From Marinobacterium rhizophilum DSM 18822 (lineage in GTDB: Bacteria; Pseudomonadota; Gammaproteobacteria; Pseudomonadales; Balneatricaceae): 64,000 nt of DNA. The notes below the pieces were generated by a model that saw nothing but the letters and a program-made list of their open reading frames with translations, searched no databases and was not told where the DNA came from. Shown piece after piece: positions 54,832 through 63,681 of the stretch (position 1 is the stretch's first letter; every line of letters begins with the position of its first letter). Location: positions 1-64,000 of the forward strand of contig NZ_KB899104.1 in NCBI RefSeq assembly GCF_000378045.1, written 5' to 3'. Both the position numbers and the translations under genes were made by a program.

Positions 54832-55920
54832 TCAGTCGCGGTGATCCTTAATGATCAATACCAGCATGTGCAGAATCAGGCCGAGAAATAGCGCAATGAT
54901 GGCAAAAACCACCGAGTTGTATAGTCTGCGAGGTTCAACCGAATACTCAGGCAGTGTCGGACTTTGCAAAACCGATACCTGTTTTAGTTTTCGTGCTGCT
55001 TCAATTCGAGTACTTTCCAGTGCCGCCAGAGCGCCGGAGTAACTATCCTGTGCAAATTGAGCCTGCAACTCCAATGTTTGGTATTCGGATGACATGACAT
55101 TCAGCGCCCCGCCCGACTGCTGCGCCATGCGCGCACGCTCCTGTGCTATCTGTTGATTAAGTGCTTTTATTTCGCTTGCAACTCGTAATACATCTGGCGA
55201 GCGAGTGCTCTGGTAGCTGGCCAACACTGTGCGCTTCGCTTTCAGATTAGCGAGCTGCGCTTCAAGGTTTGCCACGACCATACTCAGGCTTTCTACCGTA
55301 CCGGTAGGTGACACCAGTCCGTTCTTGTTCTGATAATCAAGCAAAGACTGACGGGTCGCATTGAAGTTGTCACTCAATTGGCTAACCTGGCCCTCGAGAA
55401 AACGCACCTGCTCTTCCGCCAATCGTTGTCCCATGGCGTTCATATGATCTTCACCCGCGCTCAACAATAACGACGCAATAGCATGTGCCATTTCTGGGCT
55501 GAAAGCTTGAACCCTGATACGCAGTATTTGAGCATAATCATCAAGTTCAACGGAGACGCGGTTCAGATAATATTCATGCAAGTCCTCGATAGGGGCGCGC
55601 TCATCGAAGAGGCGAGAAAATATATCGAATTTCGAGCTGGCGTAGTGCTCGCGAAAGCCCACTTCACTATCGACCTTTCGCAGCATATCCACTGAAAGCA
55701 GGTAATCACGCAGCAATAGCATATCGCCACTTGCTCCCCCGGCACCGCTTAGCAAAGAAGAAAAGCTAAGAGTTGGCGCCGCAATCTGCGGGCTCTCCAG
55801 TACCACGTTACTTTCGGAAACATAACGATCGCTTGCCCAGAGACTCCAGTAGCCCGTCACCAGTACAATGGATACAAAACATAAAAACCAATAAGGGTAT
55901 TGTCGGAACAGGTGCTTCAT
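54832..55920 (-). CDS. kpsE: Capsule export inner-membrane/periplasmic adaptor (KpsE/BexC/CtrB)
   Basis: A 362-residue PCP-type protein. There is a transmembrane helix at about 10-30 (YWFLCFVSIVLVTGYWSLW), a periplasmic domain with SLLSGAGGASGDMLLLRDYLLS, a long coiled coil (about 165-320) and a second helix near the C-terminus (VVFAIIALFLGLILHMLVLII) with a short basic tail. It bridges the KpsMT transporter and the outer-membrane channel. It lies 52 bases after kpsT. Confidence 0.92.
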   Translation of the reverse strand: MKHLFRQYPYWFLCFVSIVLVTGYWSLWASDRYVSESNVVLESPQIAAPTLSFSSLLSGAGGASGDMLLLRDYLLSVDMLRKVDSEVGFREHYASSKFDIFSRLFDERAPIEDLHEYYLNRVSVELDDYAQILRIRVQAFSPEMAHAIASLLLSAGEDHMNAMGQRLAEEQVRFLEGQVSQLSDNFNATRQSLLDYQNKNGLVSPTGTVESLSMVVANLEAQLANLKAKRTVLASYQSTRSPDVLRVASEIKALNQQIAQERARMAQQSGGALNVMSSEYQTLELQAQFAQDSYSGALAALESTRIEAARKLKQVSVLQSPTLPEYSVEPRRLYNSVVFAIIALFLGLILHMLVLIIKDHRD

Positions 55921-55972
55921 TTTTACGTTACTACCTTAAGCGCTGCTATCGTCTGCTGCTAAGTTCTGTGGT

Positions 55973-56698
55973 TTATGCTGAGGTGCCCGGAGCCGGAAAG
56001 GGTGACTTTTGAGCATTTTTTGATTGAGGACGCGTAATACCAGCACTTTGGTGGTAAGCCTCTATTGCCTCATTGATATTATCGAACCAGATCGCCTGCC
56101 CCTGGTGTAACCAGACTCCTGCCTGGCACAGCTCCCTGAGTATGCCTTCACTGTGCGAAACCATAATAATACTCGCCCTGCCTATTCTATCTTTAAAAGC
56201 CTGTGAAGCCTTTTTTCGAAACACCTGATCACCCACGGCAGTAGCTTCATCAGATAGGTAGACATCGAAATCAAAAGCCAAGGATAATCCAAACGCCAAC
56301 CGGGCGCGCATGCCGGACGAGTAGGTTTTTACCGGCTCATCAAAGGCTTCACCAATTTCGGCAAAATCTTCGACCCGGCGCATCAATTCGCCAAGATTAT
56401 TGTCACCATTATGATGGATGCGGGCTACGAATTTGACGTTTTGTCGCCCGGTCATTGAAGCCTGAAAACCGCCGGTCAAGCCAATAGGCCAGGATACGCG
56501 GCAGTCACGAACGATTTCGCCCCTGTCGGGACTGTCCATTCCACCGATCAGGCGCAACAAGGTAGATTTACCAGCGCCATTTCGGCCAACGAGCCCGACG
56601 CTGACATTGGTCGGAATTTCCAGGTTGATGTCACGTAATACCCAGTCGCTGCCGTGGTGGTTGTGATAACGCTTGTACAGGTTCTGAATTCGGATCAT
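55973..56698 (-). CDS. kpsT: Capsule polysaccharide ABC transporter ATPase
   Basis: A 241-residue ATPase: Walker A GRNGAGKST (38-46), signature YSSGMRARLAFG (126-137), Walker B FDVYLSDEATAVGD and switch His in MVSHSEG. The C-terminus is short, lacking the extra carbohydrate-binding domain of Wzt, as in group 2 capsules. The ATG at 56698 overlaps the kpsM stop as ATGA; the longer upstream frame lies inside kpsM. It pairs with KpsM to flip the lipid-linked polysaccharide. Confidence 0.94.
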   Translation of the reverse strand: MIRIQNLYKRYHNHHGSDWVLRDINLEIPTNVSVGLVGRNGAGKSTLLRLIGGMDSPDRGEIVRDCRVSWPIGLTGGFQASMTGRQNVKFVARIHHNGDNNLGELMRRVEDFAEIGEAFDEPVKTYSSGMRARLAFGLSLAFDFDVYLSDEATAVGDQVFRKKASQAFKDRIGRASIIMVSHSEGILRELCQAGVWLHQGQAIWFDNINEAIEAYHQSAGITRPQSKNAQKSPFPAPGTSA

Positions 56699-57483
56699 TG
56701 TGCCTTCAGCCTCATTGCAAACCGCAAATGCAGTATCAAACCAAGGGTAATCAGGCTCAGCGCCCAGAACCAAAGATAGGTTAAATCAATACCATTAAGG
56801 GAACGGTATGCTGGAAAAAAGCTCAGGCGCAAACTTTCAATCCCATGAACGATTGGATTCCAAAGCACATAGACTTGCAGGTCATGCGGTATGAAATTTA
56901 ACGGAATAATAACACCAGAAATAATCAGTAATGGAAGCGATATGATACGCGCGACACGCCCTGTTTCTGGTACCAGAGCATCGAGTGCCGAGAGCGTTAG
57001 GCCTGTTCCTACCCCAAGCATCCAAAGCGATAGCCAATCAAAAAAAGCTCCAAGAGGATCAGCCGGCATCAAGCCAATATCCAGCAGAAGACCGGCAAAA
57101 ATAAACAGCATGAAAATAAACGTTTTAAGCATCCCTTCCAAAAAGCAGCGAATCAGCACGGGATCAACGGTTTTAACCTGGCGGTACGCAAAAAGCCCTT
57201 TATTAGCACCAACGGCCCCCAAGGAGCGCATCATGTTCTCGCGAAACAGATAGAAGCCGAACAAGCCTATAATAATCCACGGCACGAATTCGGCCCCGGA
57301 AATACGGCTATATCCTCCCGCCGCCAGAGTACGAATGGCGGTCATGATCACAATCATCGCGATAGGCTCAGCCAGCATCCAAAACCAGGCAAAACGATCT
57401 GCCGTAGTGCGCGCCAACGCTTCACGCATGAGCATGGCATACCAGACCGACCGGGTAACCTGCCAGGGTGTACGGGTTTTCAA
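56695..57483 (-). CDS. kpsM: Capsule polysaccharide ABC transporter permease
   Basis: A 262-residue ABC-2 type permease with six hydrophobic segments: VIMTAIRTLA, WIIIGLFGFYLF, LKTFIFMLFIFAGLLLD, LSLWMLGVGTGLTLSA, IISLPLLIISGVIIPLNFI and LWFWALSLITLGLILHL. The N-terminal RSVWYAMLMREALART is typical of the KpsM/BexB group. The start is TTG 57483 behind GGTGGAG. It is separated from the upstream kpsD by a terminator. Confidence 0.93.
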   Translation of the reverse strand: MKTRTPWQVTRSVWYAMLMREALARTTADRFAWFWMLAEPIAMIVIMTAIRTLAAGGYSRISGAEFVPWIIIGLFGFYLFRENMMRSLGAVGANKGLFAYRQVKTVDPVLIRCFLEGMLKTFIFMLFIFAGLLLDIGLMPADPLGAFFDWLSLWMLGVGTGLTLSALDALVPETGRVARIISLPLLIISGVIIPLNFIPHDLQVYVLWNPIVHGIESLRLSFFPAYRSLNGIDLTYLWFWALSLITLGLILHLRFAMRLKAQ

Positions 57484-57501
57484 AACAATAAAACTCCACC
57501 T

Positions 57502-57530
57502 AAAAATAACGCGGGCTTATTAGCCCGCGT
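57502..57530 (-). terminator. Rho-independent terminator between kpsD and kpsM
   Basis: On the minus strand ACGCGGGCT-AATA-AGCCCGCGT forms a perfect 9-bp stem with a 4-base loop, immediately followed by TATTTTTA. It begins 20 bases after the kpsD stop codon and ends 18 bases before the kpsM start. kpsMTE therefore depend on read-through or on their own promoter. Confidence 0.85.
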
Positions 57531-57550
57531 GTCATTATCAGTCTGCAACA

Positions 57551-59260
57551 TCAATCCAGTGCGACTTTGGCGGCAATGGCGATCTGGTAGATGATCTGCG
57601 AAATACTGGTGGCCAACTGCAGGTTTTTGGTGGGTACAGCCGGCAGTACCAGGATCTCGTCACCCGCACGCAGATCGACATCGCTGGCATCGCGGACTTC
57701 GCCATTCTGGCGCACGACCAGAATACGCTCGTCATCCGCGTGCTGGGTATAGCCGCCAGAGGCCTCGATGTAGTCATTAACCGAGAGACCCTGCGTGAAG
57801 ACCACCGACTGCGGCACCAGCACCTCGCCGCTGATCAGCAGGGAATCGCTGAATTCGGGCAGGGTTATCACGTCGCCATCCTGCAGGCGGATATCGGTGA
57901 TGCTGTCATTGTGGGCTACCACCAGCCGACCACTGGGCTCGACCTGTGATGCGCGTGCAACAAACTGGCTGATCAGCTCGGCTTCCTGCACTCGCACCTG
58001 CGCTTCCTGCGGCGTCGCAGACGGCGCCCCTAGGTAGGTGGTTTCCAGGCGACGCAGGCTTTCGTGCAGCGCCTGTTTTTGCTGCTCGGCCACACTTAAG
58101 CGGCGCATGGATATGCTGTGCACGGCGGTCAGTTCGCGGGGCACGGCAACGCTATCGAGCAATTCGTGCAGGCGGGCATTCTTGGGTAGCGCATAGCGCG
58201 AGGGGCCATAGTAGCTGCCTTCCAGCTGCACCACGATGGTTTCGTCACGCCGGTCAGCACTGAACAGCACTTCATCCCCGTCGTTCAGTGTCTGTTGTGG
58301 AAACTCTGCCAGTGAGTAGTACAGAGAGATGGGCCCGTCTGTGCGGCCACCGCGCAGCAGCACATGGGAGACATCCGATTTCAGTCGCGCCAGATCCAGC
58401 AACGCGGCGCCGTTCATGCTGCTGCTCGCCAGCTCGTAACGATAGCTGCGCTCAACATCACCGGTGACCGTTACCGCCGGCCCCCGTTCGGCCACGACGA
58501 CGGTATCGCCATCCTGGAACTGTGGGCGCGCCATATCGCCGTTGAGCAGGAAGTCATACAGGTCGGCATGGGCGATAACCTTGTTATCACGCAGTACCGT
58601 CACCTGCCGATAGCTGCCCAACTGGTCGTCGATACCGCCAGCCTGGTCGAGGAAGTACAGCAAGGAGTCACTGGGTGTGCCAGCATAACGGCCAGGGTTG
58701 GTTACGTAGCCGGTCACGAACACGGCCACCGGCTGCACGCCCTGCAGGTTGGTGTAGACCTGCACATTCTCCGGGTACACGGAACGCACTGCGCCGGTAA
58801 CACGGCTGTTGAGCTCACTGTTGGTCAGCCCCTGCACTTTCACAGGGCCAATGGCTGGCAGGAAGATATTGCCCTGCGCATCCACCGGCAACACACGTTC
58901 AAATTCAATTGCACCCCACACGCGCAAGGTGATTTGATCACCCGGCACCAGCTTATAGGTCGGATTCAGGCCGTCAGAGCGCACACCACGAAAGCCGCCA
59001 CTGAACAAATGAGCGCCAAAGGGGCGAACCTCAGCGGGGTCGGTCATTTGCGGCGGCAGTGGTGCTGGCGAAGCGTAGGTACCGGAGCGCCAGTTGGTGG
59101 TCACCTGATCATCAACCTTTTCCGGTATGACCTGGGCCTGCTGGCTCTCGGGAAGTATTGACGCCTCAAAACCATTGGCGCTGGCCAGCGACGATACCGT
59201 ACTCAAAAGGGCAGCAAACACGAACGGCGAAATGATTTTAGGATTAACAACAGATTTCAT
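57551..59260 (-). CDS. kpsD: Outer-membrane polysaccharide export protein (KpsD-like, SLBB repeats)
   Basis: 569 residues with a Sec signal peptide (KIISPFVFAALLSTVSSLASA, about 8-28) and no lipobox. A poly-export domain follows: YKLVPGDQITLRVWGAIEFERV, then GNIFLPAIGPVKVQGLT. Several SLBB modules follow, for example VAVFVTGYVTNPGRYAGTPSDSL, VTVTGDVERS and LLISGEVLVPQSVVFTQGLSVNDYIEASGG. The length matches KpsD (about 560) rather than Wza (about 380). It carries the capsule across the outer membrane together with KpsE. It is co-directional with the lipoprotein gene 49 bases upstream. Confidence 0.92.
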   Translation of the reverse strand: MKSVVNPKIISPFVFAALLSTVSSLASANGFEASILPESQQAQVIPEKVDDQVTTNWRSGTYASPAPLPPQMTDPAEVRPFGAHLFSGGFRGVRSDGLNPTYKLVPGDQITLRVWGAIEFERVLPVDAQGNIFLPAIGPVKVQGLTNSELNSRVTGAVRSVYPENVQVYTNLQGVQPVAVFVTGYVTNPGRYAGTPSDSLLYFLDQAGGIDDQLGSYRQVTVLRDNKVIAHADLYDFLLNGDMARPQFQDGDTVVVAERGPAVTVTGDVERSYRYELASSSMNGAALLDLARLKSDVSHVLLRGGRTDGPISLYYSLAEFPQQTLNDGDEVLFSADRRDETIVVQLEGSYYGPSRYALPKNARLHELLDSVAVPRELTAVHSISMRRLSVAEQQKQALHESLRRLETTYLGAPSATPQEAQVRVQEAELISQFVARASQVEPSGRLVVAHNDSITDIRLQDGDVITLPEFSDSLLISGEVLVPQSVVFTQGLSVNDYIEASGGYTQHADDERILVVRQNGEVRDASDVDLRAGDEILVLPAVPTKNLQLATSISQIIYQIAIAAKVALD

Positions 59261-59309
59261 GGCAAGAGTTCCATTCGCTGTACTGAGTGGCTATACGCCT
59301 GTTTGCAGA

Positions 59310-59705
59310 TCACTGAGAAGACACAGGGTAACTAAGCGGGCGCACGGCGGCCCATTGGCCGTTTGATGTTTCACAGGCAAGCCAGCGGCCTGACCGGGCA
59401 CCGGTCGGCGTATTGATTGTCACTTCACGACAATAGCGGCCACTGGCAGCAAAGTAGCGCTCGCTGGCCGTCACATCCACACTCTCGCCCCAGTACGTAT
59501 TCGAGAAAGCGCGCGTTGAGTACTCGGCGCTTTGCGCCAGAAACGCAGAAACCTCGGCGGACAACGCCTGCCCCTTGGGGGCCTGGGAGACAGCCCCTGC
59601 GTAACCGGATCCGTTACCGCCATTAAATGCGCTGCAACCCGCCATCGCGGTTACCGCAACCACCCCGATCGACAGTTTGGCGAAGTTCGCTATATTTCGA
59701 TACAT
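59310..59705 (-). CDS. Small outer-membrane-type lipoprotein
   Basis: 131 residues with a lipoprotein signal peptide; the lipobox is AMAGC with Cys at about residue 24. A Gly-rich stretch follows, then a C-terminal domain with YFAASGRYCREVTI and GRWLACETSNGQWAAVRPL. This resembles the C-terminal part of 17-kDa surface-antigen-like proteins often seen near exopolysaccharide genes. GAGG precedes the ATG. It is probably the first gene of the export operon, just ahead of kpsD. Role unknown; it could assist channel assembly. Confidence 0.75.
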   Translation of the reverse strand: MYRNIANFAKLSIGVVAVTAMAGCSAFNGGNGSGYAGAVSQAPKGQALSAEVSAFLAQSAEYSTRAFSNTYWGESVDVTASERYFAASGRYCREVTINTPTGARSGRWLACETSNGQWAAVRPLSYPVSSQ

Positions 59706-59899
59706 CTGCTACAGAAACCTCTTTTATATATACCGAATTCGTCGGCGTATTCAGCTTGGCTGACTATCTGTAAAGGTGTAGGTGATAGTGCAGTCCAACA
59801 GCCAGGACACTGCCTGGCCCTACAGAACAAGAACAATCGAGTCTTTTACGTATCACACAACACAGGGTGCAATCTCTGCACGGCCACAACGGAACCTAG

Positions 59900-60060
59900 C
59901 AGCCTGTCGGACTTGACCGGTCGTAGCGAGGGAATGGCCGTTTTGAGGCAGTTTTTGGGCTCTTTTGAGGCAAATAGTGGTTCTATTCAACGAAAAAGAG
60001 TACATAAAATGACCAAAATCGGCGTTTCCGCAGTAGATCAGTGTTAAGTCCGACAGGCTG
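59900..60060. mobile_element. MITE-like element with CTAG target duplication
   Basis: The 161-bp segment has terminal inverted repeats: CAGCCTGTCGGACTTGAC at the left end, and at the right end the inverse of CAGCCTGTCGGACTTAAC (one mismatch in 18). It is flanked on both sides by the 4-bp palindrome CTAG (59896-59899 and 60061-60064). It carries no transposase. Its parent transposon is not in the window. Confidence 0.75.
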
Positions 60061-60327
60061 CTAGACACGGCTACGGCGCGACGCCAAGGATACTACTATC
60101 CCGTAGGGGGCAGCCACAAGGTTGCAGCGTAAAGCGCACCGCGACACAAGAGGCTGATTTGCTGGGTCCAATCGGCGACAGTTGCATGTTGCATGACGAC
60201 ATCCCGCGGCGTCGTTGAACGACCCTAAGCCGTTATGCGCCAGACACGCTACCGCCCAAAGGTTGTATGTCGGGCAATCCTCAACGCCCCCCTCTCTGCT
60301 CAATTTGTTGCGCTGGTCATCATGTTC

Positions 60328-60547
60328 TTCGCCGCGAGTCGCGACTCCTACGGAAGAGCCGCTGGCTATCATGTCCTTCGTCGCGAGACGCGACTCCTAC
60401 AGATGAACCGCTGACTATCCTGCCCTTCGCCGCGAGGCGCGGCTCCTACAATTGAGCCGCTGGCTATCATGTCCTTCGCCGCGAGTCGCGACTCCTACAG
60501 ATGAGCCGCTGGCTATCATACCCTTCGCCGCGAGGCGCGACTCCTAC
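60328..60547. repeat. Five-copy 49-bp tandem array of a REP-type palindrome (family B)
   Basis: Palindromic cores of 24 bp (TTCGCCGCGAG...CTCCTAC) start at 60328, 60377, 60426, 60475 and 60524, exactly 49 bp apart. The 25-bp spacers are also conserved (like GATGAGCCGCTGGCTATCAT), so this is not a CRISPR. The family core is also inside kpsC at 33656-33679. The flanking 60065-60310 and 60575-60900 hold no gene or site I can support. Confidence 0.92.
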
Positions 60548-60901
60548 GAATGAGCCGCTGGCCAGCATGCCCGCGAGCGGTTAACCCGCGCACAGAGCAG
60601 GTGCACAAAAACAGCCGGGCATCATTCCAGACTTTTGGCCGACTGGCTATAAGCATTTGTCGTAAATCAACCTAATCCGTTGATTTCATGCACTAAACGC
60701 CGGCCACAACATAACCCACCAACGGCCGAGACCGAATGCCAATTAGAACAGCTGTTTTCAGGAACCACAGCCGCACCAAAATGAAAAGTTAAAGCAAAAA
60801 CTGCACCAGATCTTACCGACCGCTACAAAGCGCCGAAGCTTCTCCCAGACACTGAACCCCGAAAGCAGAATCCTGCGTCTGTATTATTTCTTTCGCGTAT
60901 T

Positions 60902-61864
60902 TTATTCCGGTGACAATCGCAGCCCAGCCATACCGTAATCAACTTCACCACCTTCCAGCACCAGCGTTCCATCGCGATGACGACGGAACAACCGAACCTG
61001 TTGCTCGGCCTGACCGTCACGCAGCAGTAAATGCAGCATCAGCTTTCCTGTCGGCAGCAAGCGCCAACTCCCCTGTCGAACAGTAACGCCCCCGCCGTCG
61101 TGATGGTTCTCCGTCAACTCAGCCGTACCATCGCGCGACACCCGCAGCGCGATGGTACGCAGCGGGCCCGCCTCACCGACCAACTCACTACGATACACAC
61201 CTGGCAATGACCGATTGGCCAGGTCGCCGTACCGCGCACAACCTTTGTGGCTGCGCCCGTTTAGATTCATGACGGCTTTGAGGCCATACCAGACACCAAC
61301 ACTATCGATACAACCGACTTCACGCAAACTAAGCTCAACCTTGAACTGCTCACCGGCCGGCGTCTTCAGACTGCCATGCCATTCGCGCCCCCCGCCAGTG
61401 CGGACAGGCGATTCCTCGACGCGAAAAATCAGCCGCATGAGCCGACTCTGATCGCGCACTTCCAGTCGGTTACCCGACAAGTCCGCTGCCCAATCAGGAT
61501 CGGCTCCGGCCGCACGTAACTCAACCCCATTGAGCTCGGCGGCACAGGTTCGACTGCCTCCGCCGGCCACCAGCACCTGACGCACAGCACCGGATTCTGT
61601 CGCTTTCAGTTCCATGTATAGGGGCAACCCCGTCAGTACAGCCTGCTCTCCATAACGCAACCTCACCACACCCTCGGGATCTGTCAGAACGCGATGCTGA
61701 CGTGAATAACAACGCTGCAGACTCCAGCTGTCGCCAACAGGCGACAGCTGGCCGCGATAGAATTGTAAACTTTCTGCAACCTGATTCGACCCAGTGGATA
61801 CGCAGCCCTGCAGTATCGCCAGCGCGATCAACATGCCCGCTGATCGCAGATTTAACATATCCAT
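60902..61864 (-). CDS. Lipoprotein of unknown function
   Basis: 320 residues with a lipoprotein signal (ALAILQGC, Cys near residue 21). The body has two beta-rich parts: about 30-200, containing several cysteines (RCYSRQH, GSRTCAAEL), and about 205-320, which begins GCARYGDLANRSLPGVYRSEL. The second part resembles the small beta-barrels of NlpE/META-like envelope lipoproteins (RDGTAELTENHHDGGGVTVRQGSW). I cannot name a family with confidence. It is monocistronic, divergent from the FAH hydrolase across 290 empty bases. Confidence 0.72.
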   Translation of the reverse strand: MDMLNLRSAGMLIALAILQGCVSTGSNQVAESLQFYRGQLSPVGDSWSLQRCYSRQHRVLTDPEGVVRLRYGEQAVLTGLPLYMELKATESGAVRQVLVAGGGSRTCAAELNGVELRAAGADPDWAADLSGNRLEVRDQSRLMRLIFRVEESPVRTGGGREWHGSLKTPAGEQFKVELSLREVGCIDSVGVWYGLKAVMNLNGRSHKGCARYGDLANRSLPGVYRSELVGEAGPLRTIALRVSRDGTAELTENHHDGGGVTVRQGSWRLLPTGKLMLHLLLRDGQAEQQVRLFRRHRDGTLVLEGGEVDYGMAGLRLSPE

Positions 61865-62154
61865 AGTGTTTGTTACTGACAGCTCGAACGGATAAAGAAG
61901 TGGCCGATAATAGCCCTATTCCGGCCAATGAACATAGCCGGGATCATTCCGACTTGCGCGATAGACCTTCAAAGCCGACCCATTCAGACAAGGCTGCGGC
62001 AATCGATAGATACATCTAACGCCACACTGCAGACGCCTAACTTGCAGCGCAATCTGCAGCCATGCAGACTGGGCCGAAGCATACGCGAGAGTTGCGACTT
62101 TCGAGTACAGATCACCAAACGTATCAACAACCAACCGGGCATGGACTTAACTTA

Positions 62155-63024
62155 ATGCGCTTGATTACCTTTGAATTCCAGGGCCGGCGATCCGCAGGCG
62201 CCCTGATCGACGACCGAATTATTGATGCCGCCGCAGACCCCCAGCTGCCCACCGACATGCTCGCGCTGCTGGCAGCGGGCAAACCCGCACTGGAGCGCCT
62301 GCAACGCCTCGCCGCGCGCCCCGAAGCCGCCATCCCCCTGCACCAGGCCACTCTGCTGGCACCGGTGCCCAGGCCCGGCAAGTTTCTTGGCGTCGGACTT
62401 AACTACGCCGACCATATTGCCGAGACGGGCCTTGCCACACCGGAATTTCCAACCATTTTCAACAAGCAGACCACCTGCGTTATCGGCCCCGGCGAGGCGA
62501 TTCATCGGCCACAGGTCTCCGCCAAGCTCGACTACGAGGGTGAACTGGCCATCGTGATCGGCCGGCGCTGCCGCCATGTCCCCCTGGACAAGGCACCGGG
62601 CGTGATCGCCGGTTACACCATCGCCAACGATGTCTCTGTGCGTGACTGGCAGGTGAAGTCCCCCACCTGGACGCTCGGCAAATCCTTCGACACCCACGGC
62701 CCCATCGGCCCCTGGATCGTCACCGCAGACGAACTTGAAGACCCCCACAACCTGGAACTGCGCACCTGGGTCAACGATGAGCTGCGCCAGCACAGCAATA
62801 CGCGACACCTGATTTTCGATTGTTATCAGCTGGTCTCAACCCTTTCCACGGTCTGCACGCTTGAGCCTGGCGACATCATCGCCACCGGCACCAGTTCTGG
62901 TGTCGGGGTGGCCATGAAGCCCCGCGGATATATGAAACCCGGCGACCGCGTACGGGTGGAAATCGAGGGAATCGGCGAATTATGCAACCCTGTCATCGAA
63001 GAACCGGACACCCACTGCTATTAA
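62155..63024 (+). CDS. Fumarylacetoacetate hydrolase family protein
   Basis: A 289-residue enzyme. The N-terminal lid domain precedes the FAH fold: FLGVGLNYADHIAETG, metal ligands in YEGELAIVIGRR (Glu pair) and IANDVSVRDWQ (Asp), then KSFDTHGPIGPWIV and GDIIATGTSSGVGVAMKP. Members hydrolyse or isomerise beta-diketo or oxo-diacid catabolites (for example in aromatic or sugar-acid breakdown); the substrate is not readable. I chose ATG 62155 (MRLITFEF), the family start, over the frame opening at 62062. It is unrelated to the capsule genes. Confidence 0.92.
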   Translation: MRLITFEFQGRRSAGALIDDRIIDAAADPQLPTDMLALLAAGKPALERLQRLAARPEAAIPLHQATLLAPVPRPGKFLGVGLNYADHIAETGLATPEFPTIFNKQTTCVIGPGEAIHRPQVSAKLDYEGELAIVIGRRCRHVPLDKAPGVIAGYTIANDVSVRDWQVKSPTWTLGKSFDTHGPIGPWIVTADELEDPHNLELRTWVNDELRQHSNTRHLIFDCYQLVSTLSTVCTLEPGDIIATGTSSGVGVAMKPRGYMKPGDRVRVEIEGIGELCNPVIEEPDTHCY

Positions 63025-63033
63025 TTAAGGACA

Positions 63034-63051
63034 GCCGCCCACGGGGGCGGC
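63034..63051 (+). terminator. GC hairpin between the hydrolase and dodecin genes
   Basis: GCCGCCC-ACGG-GGGCGGC, a 7-bp perfect stem nine bases after the hydrolase stop, with no T-run. It may be a weak terminator or an mRNA 3' stabiliser. Confidence 0.45.
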
Positions 63052-63073
63052 CTCCACTAGCGAGGGTTTCACC

Positions 63074-63280
63074 ATGTCTGAACATGTCTACAAACTGATA
63101 GAAGTCGCGGGCTCATCCACCGCCAGCTATGACGATGCGATCCAGAAGGCGGTCAGCAAGGCCGCCGCATCACTGGAAAATCTCGACTGGTTCGAAGTGA
63201 AGGAAATGCGCGGCCACATACAGGACGGCAAGGTTGCGCACTTCCAGGTCGTGATAAAAATAGGCTTCAGACTGGACTGA
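63074..63280 (+). CDS. Dodecin (flavin-binding/storage protein)
   Basis: 68 residues, the usual dodecin length. HVYKLIEVAGSSTASYDDAIQKAV and the aromatic flavin-stacking residue in LENLDWFEVKEMRG are diagnostic, followed by VAHFQVVIKIGFRLD. Dodecins assemble as 12-mers that bind riboflavin/FMN or FAD in the cytoplasm. GAGGG lies upstream of the ATG, and hairpins flank the gene on both sides. Confidence 0.95.
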   Translation: MSEHVYKLIEVAGSSTASYDDAIQKAVSKAAASLENLDWFEVKEMRGHIQDGKVAHFQVVIKIGFRLD

Positions 63281-63313
63281 TCCAGCACAGCCCCAGCCGC
63301 ACTTAGCCACCAT

Positions 63314-63333
63314 GTGCCGGGAACACCCGGCAC
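63314..63333 (+). terminator. Hairpin after dodecin
   Basis: GTGCCGGG-AACA-CCCGGCAC is a perfect 8-bp stem 33 bases after the dodecin stop, followed by CCTTGCATT. The stem is convincing but the U-tract is poor. Confidence 0.5.
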
Positions 63334-63591
63334 CCTTGCATTCCCGCCTCCAATCGCGACATTCACGTGGCGCGGCAAAGCAGACCCGCCCTCTTTATAA
63401 AAATCCTCTACCCTCCCGTCGCTCACAAGTAACTTATAACACATTGTTTTTGTTGAAATTTTATAACACGACAAAAAACCGTAGCCGAAAGGTGACAGTT
63501 TTATATGGAACTAGACTCCCGTTTCCACATAAAGTGCTCAGAACTCAAAAAAATATAATTAAACCATTGATTTTAATAAAAATTAAATAGT

Positions 63592-63607
63592 TGGCACGTA
63601 AATTGAT
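63592..63607 (+). promoter_or_regulatory. Candidate sigma-54 promoter
   Basis: TGGCACGTAAATTGAT matches the sigma-54 -24/-12 pattern (TGGCAC-N5-TTGC) with correct GG-to-G spacing, but has GA in place of GC at -12. It lies 75 bases upstream of the small secreted-protein ORF, in an AT-rich stretch (63440-63600). Confidence 0.4.
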
Positions 63608-63681
63608 GAGGATGTTTGCTGATAGTAGATATGCAGATGAGGGCGAGACCAGCCCTGCCGTATCTGACAAGGAGTGAAAGC

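Noticed and set aside
60328-60547. Possible CRISPR array
   Set aside because: The 25-bp spacers are conserved between units, the repeats are palindromic REP cores, and no cas gene is nearby.
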